The notes: generated by a model from the letters alone, not told the origin. 64,000 bases of DNA from Neomegalonema sp. (GCF_028688855.1 NZ_JAQTXI010000005.1:152898-216897), one strand, 5' to 3'. Shown: positions 18,681-29,328, counted from the stretch's first letter. Translations and numbers: made by a program.

Positions 18681-18926
18681 ATGGCGATGCAGGCAGCCGA
18701 CATCGAAGCCTTGCTTCGGGAGGCCTTTCCCGGAGCCGTCATCGAGATTCAGGATCTCGCCGGAGACGGAGACCATTACGCCGCCACCGTCGTCGCCGGA
18801 GAGTTTCGCGGCCTGAACCGCGTCCAGCAGCATCAGCTCGTCTATGCGGCGCTCAAGGGCAAGATGGGCGGCGAGCTGCATGCGCTGGCGCTTCAGACCA
18901 GCGCGCCCCCCGCCGACGCCTCCTGA
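18681..18926 (+). CDS. BolA family protein
   Basis: An 81-residue BolA/IbaG-type partner of monothiol glutaredoxin in Fe-S cluster trafficking and iron sensing. The fold is recognisable from IEALLREAFPGAVIEIQDLAGDGDHY, the conserved Arg/His segment GLNRVQQHQLVYAAL and the GELHALALQT end. The ATG at 18681 is preceded by GAGGAGG. The grxD gene follows 96 bases downstream, the usual partner order. The invariant His in RVQQHQLVY would be the cluster ligand shared with GrxD. Confidence 0.93.
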   Translation: MAMQAADIEALLREAFPGAVIEIQDLAGDGDHYAATVVAGEFRGLNRVQQHQLVYAALKGKMGGELHALALQTSAPPADAS

Positions 18927-19022
18927 GGCTGCGGCCGCACTCTCGTCCCGACGCCTCCCGAGGCGGCGGCCGAGGCCCCCAGCGGCCGCTCCGGAAGCGC
19001 CGCCAGATCAAGGAATTCCGAC

Positions 19023-19400
19023 ATGTCGGAGAACCCCGCCTTCGCCCAGATCGACGAGATCGTGAAGGGCAACGACGTCGCGCTGTTCATGAAGGGCGTC
19101 AAGACCATGCCGCAATGCGGCTTTTCGGCGAAGGTCGCCCAGATCCTCCAGTATCTCGGAGTCGAGTTCAAGGACGTGAACGTCCTCCAGAGCAACGAGC
19201 TGCGCGACGGGATCAAGAGCTACGCCAACTGGCCGACCATCCCCCAGCTCTACGTGAAGGGCGAGTTCATCGGCGGCGCCGACATCGTGACCGAGATGAC
19301 CCTCTCGGGCGAGCTGGACCAGCTCTTCGAGGAGAAGGGCGTGAAGTTCGACAAAGCCCGCGCCGAAGAGATCCGCGCCCATAACAAGGCCGCCTCCTGA
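19023..19400 (+). CDS. grxD: Monothiol glutaredoxin, Grx4 family
   Basis: Transfers [2Fe-2S] clusters and forms heterodimers with BolA. The 125-residue protein has the CGFS active site (Cys32 in MPQCGFSAK), the lysine in LFMKGVK, WPTIPQLYVKGEFIGG (glutathione-binding TIPQ) and GGADIVTEM. The length is slightly above the usual 105-115 because of a C-terminal charged tail. It lies directly after the BolA gene, matching the known functional pair. Confidence 0.95.
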   Translation: MSENPAFAQIDEIVKGNDVALFMKGVKTMPQCGFSAKVAQILQYLGVEFKDVNVLQSNELRDGIKSYANWPTIPQLYVKGEFIGGADIVTEMTLSGELDQLFEEKGVKFDKARAEEIRAHNKAAS

Positions 19401-19576
19401 AGCTCCTGCGCGCCCGCCGCAAGGACGACGAACCACCGGAGCGACCGGAGCGGCGGAGAAATCCGCCGCTTCCGCATCCGCGCAAACCACTGGGCTCCGC
19501 CTCGCCCTCCCTCTATAGCTGAGGGCGCGGAGGGCCCCGTCCGGTCGGCCCGGATCGCGCATGCGGGAGAAACGAA

Positions 19577-20116
19577 TTGGGCGGCTCCATCTTCCTGAAG
19601 TCCGGCGCGGTCCTCGCGCTCACTCTGGCGCTGGGCGCCTGCGAGGCGGCCCGCATGGCGCCTCCGCTGGAGCATCAGGGGCGCAGGGCTCAGGCCTCCT
19701 TCGTCGGGGCCAGGCATATGCTTCAGCACAGCCTGTCGCTGGTCTCCACCGAATCGGCGAGCGTCGCGGTCGCGAAATACGACGAATTCGGCTATGGAAT
19801 CGACGTGAGCGCCTCCTCCAACTGGCGTCTGCTGTCCATCCGCTCCGCCTCCACCCCGGAGAAGGAGCTCGTCTATGTGCCTCAGCGCGAAGGGCGCTCG
19901 GCGAACGGGCTCGTCTCGAAGGGCGTGGTCCTGCTCAGCGACGAGGATTACCGGCGCGCTTCCGAAAGCGGCCTTCAGCTCCGGTTGACGGGCGTCAGGA
20001 AGGGCGAGCCCTTCATCACGCAGCCCAACGACGGCGGCGTCGGCTTCCTCGAAGGCTTCATTCCGCCCGAGATCTTCCGGGATCTCTCCGAGGTGCCCGA
20101 GCGCTGGAAGAGATAG
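19577..20116 (+). CDS. Hypothetical lipoprotein
   Basis: A 179-residue protein with a lipoprotein signal; ALGAC puts the modified cysteine at residue 22. The start is TTG at 19577 with GGGAGA upstream; no better ATG is in frame. The mature part has a helical segment (HQGRRAQASFVGARHMLQ) and a beta-rich domain (YGIDVSASSNWRLLSIRS, LQLRLTGVRKGEPFITQPND) ending in GFIPPEIFRDL. I do not recognise a family. It ends just before the convergent zincin gene. Confidence 0.75.
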   Translation: MGGSIFLKSGAVLALTLALGACEAARMAPPLEHQGRRAQASFVGARHMLQHSLSLVSTESASVAVAKYDEFGYGIDVSASSNWRLLSIRSASTPEKELVYVPQREGRSANGLVSKGVVLLSDEDYRRASESGLQLRLTGVRKGEPFITQPNDGGVGFLEGFIPPEIFRDLSEVPERWKR

Positions 20117-20122
20117 GCGGCT

Positions 20123-20554
20123 TCAGTCTCCTGCGGCGGCCTCCATGGCCTCCATGTCCTCGTCGGAGAAGCCGAGGTGATGGCCGATCTCGTGGATGAG
20201 CACATGGGCGATGACGTCGCCCAGGGCTTCGTCGTGTTCGGCCCAGTAGTCGAGGATCGGCCGCCGGTAGAGCCAGATCAGATTCGGCGCAGCCCCCGTC
20301 TGGGGCGTCGCGCCCCCCTGAGGCAGCCCCACGCCGTGAAACAGCCCCAGCAGGTCGAATTCGCTTTCGGCCCCCAGGGCGTCGAGGGTCTCCTCGTCGG
20401 GGAAGTCGGCGATGCGCGAGACCACCCCCGCCTTGCGGCAGGCCTCGCGGAAGATCTCCGGCAATTCCGCGAAGGCCCGGTCGGCGATGGCCTGGAAGGC
20501 CTCCAGATCCGGGGCTCTGGCCGAGGCCCAGTCCTGATGTGAAAGCTCGCCCAT
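20123..20554 (-). CDS. Zincin-like metallopeptidase family protein
   Basis: A 143-residue protein of the minimal zincin family (PF06262). The metal site is HEIGHHLGFSD: His121, Glu122, His125 and probably Asp131 as third ligand. EFDLLGLFHGVGLPQG and LIWLYRRPILDYW are typical of the family. The physiological substrate is unknown. It is transcribed towards the plus-strand lipoprotein, from which it is only six bases away. Confidence 0.9.
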   Translation of the reverse strand: MGELSHQDWASARAPDLEAFQAIADRAFAELPEIFREACRKAGVVSRIADFPDEETLDALGAESEFDLLGLFHGVGLPQGGATPQTGAAPNLIWLYRRPILDYWAEHDEALGDVIAHVLIHEIGHHLGFSDEDMEAMEAAAGD

Positions 20555-20644
20555 CGCCTGCTCCCTGAAGTCTGCGCCGCACGAGGAAAGGGCGCGAGGG
20601 GCATCCTGCCCGCCCGCGCCCTCCCGATCAAGCCGCAGAGAAGC

Positions 20645-21628
20645 TCAGACCGCCTCGCCCCGGATCACGGCCATCTGACGCACGATCACCTGAGCCTGAC
20701 GCGCCGAAGCGATGTCGATCAGCTTGCCGTCGAGGGTGGCGGCGCCCTGACCCTGGCGGGCGGCCTCCTCCATGGCGGCGAGGATGCGCTTCGCCTGACC
20801 ATGGATGGCCTCCGAGGGCGTGAAGACCTCGTTGGCGATGGCCACCTGTTTGGGATGGATCGCCCATTTGCCCACGCAGCCGAGCGTCGCCGAGCGGGTC
20901 GCCTGAGCGCGGTAGCCGTCGGAATCGGAGAAATCGCCGAAGGGGCCGTCCACGGGCAGGAGCCCGTAGGTCCGGCAGGCGGCGACCATCCGCGTGATGG
21001 GGTCATGCCAGGGATCGGCGTAGAAGAATCCGCGGGCGCCTTCGGTCTCGGCGGGGGCGAGCATGCCGTAGCCGCTCTGGGTGCCGCCGATTCCGGTGAT
21101 CTGCATGCCCATGGAGGCCGCGTAATCGGCGACGCCGAAATGCAGCGCCTTCAGGCGGGGGCTGGCGCCCGCGATCTCCAGCACGTTGGCGGATCCGGCG
21201 GCGGTCTCGATGATCGCTTCGAGCTCCACGCGGCGCTTGCGGCCGATCTCGGCCTCGACGCCCGAGACCACCGCGTCCAGAGCGTAGATGTCTTTTGCGT
21301 TGCCGGCCTTGGGCAGCATGATCATGTCGAGGCGGTCGCCCGCGCGGGCGATCAGCTCGACGGCGTCGCGGTGCCAGAAGGGGGTGTCGAGACCATTGAT
21401 GCGCACCGAGAGGGTCTTGCTCCCCCAGTCGATTTCGGAGACCGCCCTGATGATGGCCTCGCGGGCGGCGGGCTTGTCGTTGGGCGCGACGGAATCCTCG
21501 AGATCGAGGGTGATGACGTCGGCGGCGCTCAGGGCGGCCTTGGCGAAGAGTTCGGGACGCGAGCCCGGCGCGAAAAGCTGGCAGCGATTCGGGCGCGCGG
21601 GGGAGGGAGGCTGAACGAGAAAGCTCAT
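20645..21628 (-). CDS. mcl1: L-malyl-CoA/beta-methylmalyl-CoA lyase
   Basis: Cleaves beta-methylmalyl-CoA to glyoxylate and propionyl-CoA, and L-malyl-CoA reversibly to glyoxylate and acetyl-CoA, in the ethylmalonyl-CoA pathway. The 327-residue protein starts at ATG 21628 (MSFLVQPPSPARPNRCQLF). It matches the Rhodobacter Mcl1 pattern: ITLDLEDSVAPNDK, SVRINGLDTPFWHRD, GVADYAASMGMQITGIGGTQ, DGPFGDFSD and VGKWAIHPKQVAIANEVFTPS. The Asp/Glu metal ligands in LDLEDSV are intact. It would supply glyoxylate to malate synthase, whose gene in this window is frameshifted. Confidence 0.93.
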   Translation of the reverse strand: MSFLVQPPSPARPNRCQLFAPGSRPELFAKAALSAADVITLDLEDSVAPNDKPAAREAIIRAVSEIDWGSKTLSVRINGLDTPFWHRDAVELIARAGDRLDMIMLPKAGNAKDIYALDAVVSGVEAEIGRKRRVELEAIIETAAGSANVLEIAGASPRLKALHFGVADYAASMGMQITGIGGTQSGYGMLAPAETEGARGFFYADPWHDPITRMVAACRTYGLLPVDGPFGDFSDSDGYRAQATRSATLGCVGKWAIHPKQVAIANEVFTPSEAIHGQAKRILAAMEEAARQGQGAATLDGKLIDIASARQAQVIVRQMAVIRGEAV

Positions 21629-21683
21629 GAGGATCCTCGGAGGCGATGGGCCGCAGGGCCACGGCGGAGACGCCGCTTCGGCG

Positions 21684-21739
21684 TTGCGAAAGCAACATGT
21701 CCTCTTGAGTTCGGGAAGGGAAGCAAGATTCTTTCGCAA
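21684..21739. promoter_or_regulatory. Inverted repeat upstream of mcl1 (possible operator)
   Basis: TTGCGAAAG (21684-21692) is repeated in inverted form as CTTTCGCAA (21731-21739). The left arm is itself palindromic (TTGC-GAAA-GCAA). It lies 56-111 bases upstream of the mcl1 start, in the divergent region shared with the META lipoprotein gene. The TTGC/GCAA character recalls sites of short-chain acyl-CoA regulators (RamB/PccR type), but that link is inference. Confidence 0.4.
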
Positions 21740-21838
21740 ATCCGGAGAAAACCCCGCCGACTTTCGTCGCATCCGGAGATTTTCGAGCCCGCAAGGCCAC
21801 GGAAATCAGCGACTTGAGACGAATTCCCCCCGTGCGCC

Positions 21839-21867
21839 TTGCATATGCGCCGTAAGTAAGGTTTAGC
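21839..21867 (+). promoter_or_regulatory. Possible sigma-70 promoter for the META lipoprotein
   Basis: TTGCAT (21839-21844), a 17-base spacer, then TTTAGC (21862-21867), about 40 bases before the ATG. The -10 is poor, so this is tentative. Confidence 0.3.
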
Positions 21868-21907
21868 TGCGTTCAGCATGCGACGCCCCGGAGATCAAGG
21901 TTTGACG

Positions 21908-23380
21908 ATGAAGAAAGCCCGACTGCTGGCGCTCGCCGCCGCCACGATTCTCAGCGGCTGCGCGCAAGGCGGCGTGGATCCCTTCGCGGGCGCCTCCGCG
22001 CCTCCGCCCGCCGAGGAGCCGCAATATTTCGTGCGCTATCCCGACGGCACCATCGCGCCGGTCGCGCCTTCGGTGGTGGCGGGGTTCGGCGCGCCTCCGG
22101 GCGCGGGCGTGGTCTATGCGCCGCCGCTTCAGGTCCAGGCGCCGGGGGCGCCCGCTCAGGCGCTCTATCACGCCGAGCCGCCGCCCCGGATCGTCGCGCC
22201 TCAACCCGTTCCGGCGCCCGTCGCGCCTCAGCCTCTCGTGCTTCAGGCGGCTCAGGTCCAGCCGCCCGTCCAGACGCCTGCGCCTGCGCCTCGTCCGACG
22301 CTGTCGGGTCCGCCGCGGGTCGCCTATGTCGGGCCGCCGCCCGAGGCCGCGCCTGCGCCGCTCGATTTCCCGCCCGTCCCGGCGCCTGCGCCGCGTCCGG
22401 CCGCCGCCGCGGCTCAGGGCGGGGCGCCCCAGATGGATCCGGCCCTCGCCGAGGCCCTGCGTCGTCAGGGCATCGACCCCAGCGAGGTGGTCGGTCTTGA
22501 ATATGACGGCGGCGGCGGAGCCTTCGCGGGCTCCGGCCTTCCGGCGCCCGGCCCCATGGCCGCCCTGACGCCGCCTTCCGCGCCCGTCGCGGCGCGCGGC
22601 ATGGCGCCGGTGGTCTCGCCCCGCGACGCCGCCGCCGGTCCCCGGACGCCTCAGGCCCTGCCCGGGGCTCCGGCGCCGCGCCCTGCGCCCGCCGCGGCTC
22701 AGGGCGGAGCGCCCCAGATGGATCCGGCCCTCGCCGAGGCCCTGCGCCGTCAGGGCATCGACCCGAGCGAGGTGGTCGGCCTCCAGATCGAGGGGGGGCT
22801 TGCGGCGATTTCGCCGGGAGCCGCTCCGGCTCCGGCGCCCGCCCGGAGCGCGGGTCCGCTCTCGCGCGAGGGCGCCACGGGCGCGCCTTCGGCGGCGCCT
22901 GCGCCGCGCATGAGTCCGCTGCGTCGGCCCGTCCCGACGGCCCAGCCTTCTTCTGCGACGCGTCCTTCCGCGCCCGCTCCGCAGCAGACCCGGACCGCCG
23001 CCGCCGCGCCTCAGGCTGCGCCGCGGGCCTCGGCGCCGCGTTCGGCCGCGACGGGGATCGCGGGCAGCTCCTGGCGTCTGTCGATGCTGCGGGGCCAGCC
23101 GGTCGCGCCGGGGGTGGAGCTGCATTTCGACGGCGCCGAGAATTTCGCGGGCGGCTCCGGCCCCTGCAGCCCCTACAGCTTCGACTTCACGGAGGGCGCG
23201 GGCGGCGCGCTGGCGGTGAACGGCGTGGGCGCCGATCCGCGCGCCTGCGGCCGTTCGGAGGAGGAGGAGCGGTATTTCACGGCTCTGAACCTCACCAGCG
23301 GCTACCGGATCTCTCCGGAGGGCGACATGGATCTTCTCGGCGCGGGCGGGGCGCTGCTGGCGAGCTTCCAGCCGCTCTGA
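21908..23380 (+). CDS. Pro/Ala-rich lipoprotein with C-terminal META domain
   Basis: A 490-residue protein. The ATG at 21908 is preceded by AAGG. The lipobox ILSGC puts the lipidated cysteine at residue 18. A long Pro/Ala/Gln-rich stretch (about 20-380) contains two near-identical modules with GGAPQMDPALAEALRRQGID followed by PSEVVGL. The last ~100 residues (GIAGSSWRLSMLRGQPVAPG onward, with FAGGSGPCSPYSF and DPRACGRSEEEERYF) form a META domain as in HslJ. META domains are envelope-stress or virulence-associated with no defined activity. The architecture suggests an envelope-anchored META head on a flexible stalk. Confidence 0.85.
   Translation: MKKARLLALAAATILSGCAQGGVDPFAGASAPPPAEEPQYFVRYPDGTIAPVAPSVVAGFGAPPGAGVVYAPPLQVQAPGAPAQALYHAEPPPRIVAPQPVPAPVAPQPLVLQAAQVQPPVQTPAPAPRPTLSGPPRVAYVGPPPEAAPAPLDFPPVPAPAPRPAAAAAQGGAPQMDPALAEALRRQGIDPSEVVGLEYDGGGGAFAGSGLPAPGPMAALTPPSAPVAARGMAPVVSPRDAAAGPRTPQALPGAPAPRPAPAAAQGGAPQMDPALAEALRRQGIDPSEVVGLQIEGGLAAISPGAAPAPAPARSAGPLSREGATGAPSAAPAPRMSPLRRPVPTAQPSSATRPSAPAPQQTRTAAAAPQAAPRASAPRSAATGIAGSSWRLSMLRGQPVAPGVELHFDGAENFAGGSGPCSPYSFDFTEGAGGALAVNGVGADPRACGRSEEEERYFTALNLTSGYRISPEGDMDLLGAGGALLASFQPL
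22406..22779. repeat. Pair of ~89-bp direct repeats in the META lipoprotein gene
   Basis: 22406-22494 recurs at 22691-22779 (offset 285, in frame) with a handful of silent changes. Both encode the QMDPALAEALRRQGIDPSEV module, an amphipathic helix between Pro-rich spacers. Confidence 0.88.
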
Positions 23381-23471
23381 GCCGTCGCGCCCGGAGGAGA
23401 CAGGATCAGGCGGGGGCTTCGGGCTCCCGCCTTTTTCATGCGCGGAGGATCCTTAACGCCTTTGGGACAGG

Positions 23472-24365
23472 ATGGGCCTCGCGCGGCTTGGGCGCGGTCT
23501 GGGAGGGGCTTTCGGCTCGGGGCGGATGTGGAGCAGGCTTGGTGTCTTCGTCGGAACCCTGTTCCGGATCGCGCTTCTGGGTCTGGTCCTGGCCCTCGCC
23601 GCGAGCATGCTGCGGGGGCGGTTCGGGCCCGAGGCGCTCTGGTCGGGGTTGAGCCTGGGCGGCCTGGCTCTGGCGGCGCTGAGTCCTCCGCTGGCCTGGC
23701 TCCGGGCGCGGCGCGGCCTGCGGGCGGCGCAGGAGGTCCGGCGCCTCGCCGAGCGCGCGCGGCTTCTCTCGGAGGCGGATCGTCACCGGGCGGCCCTGAC
23801 GCGCAATCTGGCGCGGGCGGTCCGGCGCAACGACTACGGCGCCGTGACCTCAGACAAGCGGCCGGAGGCTCTGGAGGAGTTCTTCGCGAGCGTGAAGCTG
23901 GATTTCGGCCTGATCGACCGGACGGAGGCTTCGGCTCTGGTCTCGGAGCGGCTGGCCGGGCGCAAGCGCGAGCCGCGCAAGCCGCGTTTCGACCCTGAAT
24001 CCTTGCCGGAGGACGGCCTCGCCTTCGAGGCCTGGGTGGCGGAGGCGCTGTCGGGCTTCGGCTGGACGGCGCAGACCACGCCCGGTTCGGGAGATCAGGG
24101 GCTCGACGTGATCGCGCGGCGCAACGGCAAGACTCTGGGGGTGCAATGCAAGCTTTACCGGTCTCCCATCGGGAACCGGGCCGTTCAGGAGGCCCATGCG
24201 GGGAAGGCCTTTCACGGCGTGGATGCGGCGGCGGTCCTGTCGAACGCGGCCTTCACGCCGAGCGCGCGGGCCCTGGCGGAGGCGACGGGGGTGAAGCTCT
24301 TCTCGCCCCACGACATTCCGGAGCTTTACGAAAAGACCTTCGGCGGGCGGCGGCGCTCGGCGTGA
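23472..24365 (+). CDS. Membrane-anchored Mrr-like restriction endonuclease family protein
   Basis: A 297-residue protein with two N-terminal hydrophobic helices (LFRIALLGLVLALAASML and SLGGLALAALSPPLAWL), a charged linker, and a C-terminal PD-(D/E)XK domain of the Mrr_cat type. Landmarks are FEAWVAEAL (Glu191 region), GSGDQGLDVIA (Asp208 and Asp212) and VQCKLY (Gln225, Lys227), followed by AVQEAHAGKAFHGVDAA. No methylase or specificity partner is adjacent. A later in-frame ATG (23526) would trim the N-terminus but keep the first helix. The nuclease may act on modified or damaged DNA; the role is unknown. Confidence 0.85.
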   Translation: MGLARLGRGLGGAFGSGRMWSRLGVFVGTLFRIALLGLVLALAASMLRGRFGPEALWSGLSLGGLALAALSPPLAWLRARRGLRAAQEVRRLAERARLLSEADRHRAALTRNLARAVRRNDYGAVTSDKRPEALEEFFASVKLDFGLIDRTEASALVSERLAGRKREPRKPRFDPESLPEDGLAFEAWVAEALSGFGWTAQTTPGSGDQGLDVIARRNGKTLGVQCKLYRSPIGNRAVQEAHAGKAFHGVDAAAVLSNAAFTPSARALAEATGVKLFSPHDIPELYEKTFGGRRRSA

Positions 24366-24422
24366 GGGCGCGGGGCCGCCTTCGGGATGATTTCGCAAGG
24401 CTTTGATTTTCTGCGGGAAATC

Positions 24423-24497
24423 TGGCTGGGGCGGGAGGATTCGAACCTCCGCATGGCGGAATCAAAATCCGCTGCCTTACCACTTGGCGACGCCCCA
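24423..24497 (-). tRNA. tRNA-Gln (anticodon UUG)
   Basis: On the minus strand a full cloverleaf can be drawn. The acceptor stem is TGGGGCG/CGCCCCA, the D-arm GCCAAGTGGTAAGGC, and the anticodon stem GCGGA/TCCGC around TTTTGAT with anticodon TTG. The T-arm is GGAGGTTCGAATCCTCC. The 3' GCCA is encoded in the DNA. Confidence 0.95.
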
Positions 24498-24507
24498 AAG
24501 CGCGCGC

Positions 24508-24536
24508 AACCTAGTCGCATCCCCGCAAGCTGACAA
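24508..24536 (-). promoter_or_regulatory. Promoter of tRNA-Gln
   Basis: On the minus strand TTGTCA (24536-24531), a 17-base spacer, then TAGGTT (24513-24508). Transcription would begin only a few bases before the mature 5' end at 24497. Confidence 0.6.
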
Positions 24537-24621
24537 GACCTCTCCTGAAGGGGGCTTCCGGAAAATCCGGAGATATCCCGCGCTCAGGGCCAGATCTCGT
24601 CGGAACAGGCTTGAAAAGCTC

Positions 24622-24650
24622 TTGCGCCCCGGCCCGAGCCCCGATATAAG
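24622..24650 (+). promoter_or_regulatory. Promoter of tRNA-Pro
   Basis: TTGCGC (24622-24627), a 17-base spacer and TATAAG (24645-24650). The mature tRNA starts 15 bases after the -10, which fits a short 5' leader. Confidence 0.6.
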
Positions 24651-24665
24651 CCGCCTCCAGCGAGA

Positions 24666-24742
24666 CGGAGTATAGCTCAGCCTGGTAGAGCGCTACTTTC
24701 GGGAAGTAGAGGCCGCGTGTTCGAATCACGCTACTCCGACCA
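24666..24742 (+). tRNA. tRNA-Pro (anticodon CGG)
   Basis: Acceptor stem CGGAGTA/TACTCCG, D-arm AGCTCAGCCTGGTAGAGC, anticodon stem CTACT/AGTAG around the loop TTCGGGA (anticodon CGG), T-arm GCGTGTTCGAATCACGC. The discriminator is A and CCA is encoded. It is 77 nt long. Confidence 0.95.
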
Positions 24743-24755
24743 TTCCGCTTCGCTG

Positions 24756-24799
24756 AAAGGCCCGTCCTCCGGAGACTCTTCCGGGCGTGGGCCTTTTTC
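24756..24799 (+). terminator. Rho-independent terminator after tRNA-Pro
   Basis: AAAGGCCC (24756-24763) pairs with GGGCCTTT (24789-24796), and the T-run continues. A smaller inner hairpin is possible in the loop. It begins 13 bases after the tRNA end. Confidence 0.68.
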
Positions 24800-25059
24800 G
24801 TTTCCCCTTGAAATTCCTGACGAAATCCGTCGCACATCAATCTTGCGTGAAGTCGCGGCTTCCCTGAATCCTGTTGCGCGGCAACAGGAAATGCGCGATA
24901 GAGGCCGCAGGTTCCGAAGCGCGGTCACGTCTTTTTTTCTCATCCTTTAGAAGGGGGTGAGAAGGGCGTCACGCCGCCGCGCAACGTCCCCTGATCGCCG
25001 CAGGAGGCGTCGGGCCGCCCATCCGGGCCGCCGGGCCCACACCCAGCCGGGGGACGCTC
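24800..25059. other. Gene-free stretch before acnA
   Basis: Roughly 260 bases without a convincing gene. The first half is moderately AT-rich (around 24895-24950, TTTTTTTCTCATCC) and is the likeliest site of the acnA promoter; the second half is very GC-rich. No operator or riboswitch was recognised. Confidence 0.5.
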
Positions 25060-27774
<2,715 letters not shown>

Positions 27775-27804
27775 TCGCGCCCGCCTTCGGGCGGCTGAAA
27801 CAGG

Positions 27805-27838
27805 AAACCCCCGCCTTCGCAGGAAGGCGGGGGTTTCT
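27805..27838. terminator. Bidirectional terminator between acnA and dodecin
   Basis: A perfect 14-bp stem: AAACCCCCGCCTTC (27805-27818), loop GCAG, GAAGGCGGGGGTTT (27823-27836). T-rich tails occur on both strands, and the flanking genes converge on it. Confidence 0.8.
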
Positions 27839-27872
27839 CATGCGGGCTGCGCGCGAGGCGCGATCCTGCGGA

Positions 27873-28085
27873 TCAGGCCTTGTCGGCGAGCACCTCGAAG
27901 GTGACCTTCAGCGTCACGCGATAGGCGGTCACCTCGCCGTCCTCGACCTGCACCGACTGATCCTTGACCCAGGCCGACTTGAGGCCCTTCAGGCTCTTGG
28001 CGGCCTCGGCGACGCCCTGCTTGGTGGCGTCCTCCCAGGATTTCGGGGATTGCGCGAGGATCTCGATGACCTTCAGAACCGCCAT
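27873..28085 (-). CDS. Dodecin family protein
   Basis: A 70-residue flavin-binding dodecin, which assembles into hollow dodecamers that store or buffer flavins. The family pattern is complete: VLKVIEILAQSPKSWEDAT, then GLKSAWVKDQSVQVEDGEV, then YRVTLKVTFEVL. The Trp in SAWVKDQSV sits where the flavin-stacking residue is expected. The gene is single and convergent with acnA. Confidence 0.93.
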   Translation of the reverse strand: MAVLKVIEILAQSPKSWEDATKQGVAEAAKSLKGLKSAWVKDQSVQVEDGEVTAYRVTLKVTFEVLADKA

Positions 28086-28267
28086 GAGCCTTCTCCTTGA
28101 TGAGGCGCGGCCCCTCGCCGAGGCGCCGCCGGATGGATGCGAGGGGCGGCCGCGCCGCCCGCTCAGGGGCGCAGATGGGGCCTCGGGCGCGGCGAAACCA
28201 GAGGAGGAGCAGGAAAAACCTGTCGGATTCGCCCCGCGACAGGCGGGAATCGCCGTCCTCCGGACAT

Positions 28268-28295
28268 GAAAAAGCCCCCGGCGGAGGCCGGAGGC
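28268..28295 (-). terminator. Rho-independent terminator of rpsU
   Basis: Read on the minus strand, GCCTCCGGC pairs with GCCGGGGGC (one G-T pair) around a CTCC loop and is followed by TTTTTC. It lies about 45 bases after the rpsU stop. Confidence 0.75.
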
Positions 28296-28337
28296 GATCA
28301 GGACGCGGTCTGGCGCGTCGATTGCAAGCTTGAAAGC

Positions 28338-28544
28338 TTACGCCGCGCCTTCGCGCTGCGCTTTCTTGCGCGCCAGCTTGCGCGCGCGACGGATGGCCTC
28401 CGCCTGCTCACGCGCCCGCTTTTCGGAGGGCTTCTCGAAATGCTGCCGAAGCTTCATCTCGCGGAAGATACCCTCGCGCTGCATCTTTTTCTTGAGAGCC
28501 TTCAGCGCCTGATCGACATTGTTGTCGCGAACCAGAACCTGCAC
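28338..28544 (-). CDS. rpsU: 30S ribosomal protein S21
   Basis: A 68-residue small-subunit protein with a very basic C-terminus. The sequence is classic S21: [40 protein letters not shown], then alternating Arg/Ala/Lys. The start is GTG (28544); a weak AAGGAC site lies upstream. It has its own promoter and terminator, and COQ9 is divergent from it. Confidence 0.96.
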   Translation of the reverse strand: MQVLVRDNNVDQALKALKKKMQREGIFREMKLRQHFEKPSEKRAREQAEAIRRARKLARKKAQREGAA

Positions 28545-28595
28545 CTAACTTCACCGTCCTTTCAGGCTGATCTCGAATTTCCAGAGCGAGGCGGC

Positions 28596-28624
28596 TATAT
28601 AACAGCGAGCTTTCGGTTTTCCAA
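28596..28624 (-). promoter_or_regulatory. Promoter of rpsU
   Basis: On the minus strand TTGGAA (28624-28619), a 17-base spacer and TATATA (28601-28596). It is one of the best sigma-70-type matches in the window and points at rpsU, with a leader of about 45 bases. Confidence 0.68.
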
Positions 28625-28641
28625 CCCCCGTGAGGCCCTGC

Positions 28642-29328
28642 ATGTCCGAATCCGAGCTTTTGCGGCGCCTCGCCGAGGCCGCCGCCCGCCACGCCCCCTT
28701 CGACGGCTGGTCGGAGAAGGCTTTCGCCGCCGCCGCGCAGGAGTGCGGGCTCTCCGGGGCGGAGGCGCGACTCGCCGCGCCGCGCGGGGCTCTCGACCTG
28801 GCGGCGGCCTTCCACCGCGCCGCCGACGCCGAGATGCTGCGGCGTCTGGGCGGGGCGGACCTCATGCGGCTGAAGTTCCGCGAGCGGGTGGCCTGGGCGG
28901 TGCGTCTGCGTCTGGAGATCGTCGCCCGCGACCGCGAGGCCGTGCGTCGGGCCGCGGCGCTCTACGCCCTGCCGACCCACGCCGCCGAGGGCGCGAAGCT
29001 GGTCTGGGAGACCTGCGACGCCATCTGGACGGCGCTCGGCGACGCCTCGCGCGACTACAACTGGCACACCAAGCGCCTGACGCTGATGGGCGTCTACGGC
29101 GCGACGCTGCTGGTCTGGCTCAACGACGAATCGGAGGATCAGGCCGAGACCTGGGCCTTCCTCGACCGCCGGATCGAGGAGGTCATGCGCATCGAGAAGC
29201 TCAAGGCGGCGGCCCGCAGGAATCCGGCGGCGCGCCTTCTGCTGACGGGGCCGCGTCTGGCGCTGTCCTTCCTCAAGGCGCCGGACGGCCGCGGGGCGCC
29301 TCCGGCGGGAAGTTGGCCGGGGGCCTGA
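28642..29328 (+). CDS. COQ9 family protein
   Basis: A 228-residue homologue of COQ9, the lipid-binding partner of the COQ7-type hydroxylase in ubiquinone synthesis. The start is ATG 28642 with TGAGG upstream (a GTG four codons earlier is also open). Typical features are the N-terminal TetR-like helices (GWSEKAFAAAAQECGLS) and, later, WHTKRLTLMGVYGATLLVWLNDESED with RRIEEVMRIEK. It is divergent from rpsU, an arrangement common in alphaproteobacteria. UbiE and UbiB of the same pathway lie about 19 kb away in this window. Confidence 0.9.
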   Translation: MSESELLRRLAEAAARHAPFDGWSEKAFAAAAQECGLSGAEARLAAPRGALDLAAAFHRAADAEMLRRLGGADLMRLKFRERVAWAVRLRLEIVARDREAVRRAAALYALPTHAAEGAKLVWETCDAIWTALGDASRDYNWHTKRLTLMGVYGATLLVWLNDESEDQAETWAFLDRRIEEVMRIEKLKAAARRNPAARLLLTGPRLALSFLKAPDGRGAPPAGSWPGA

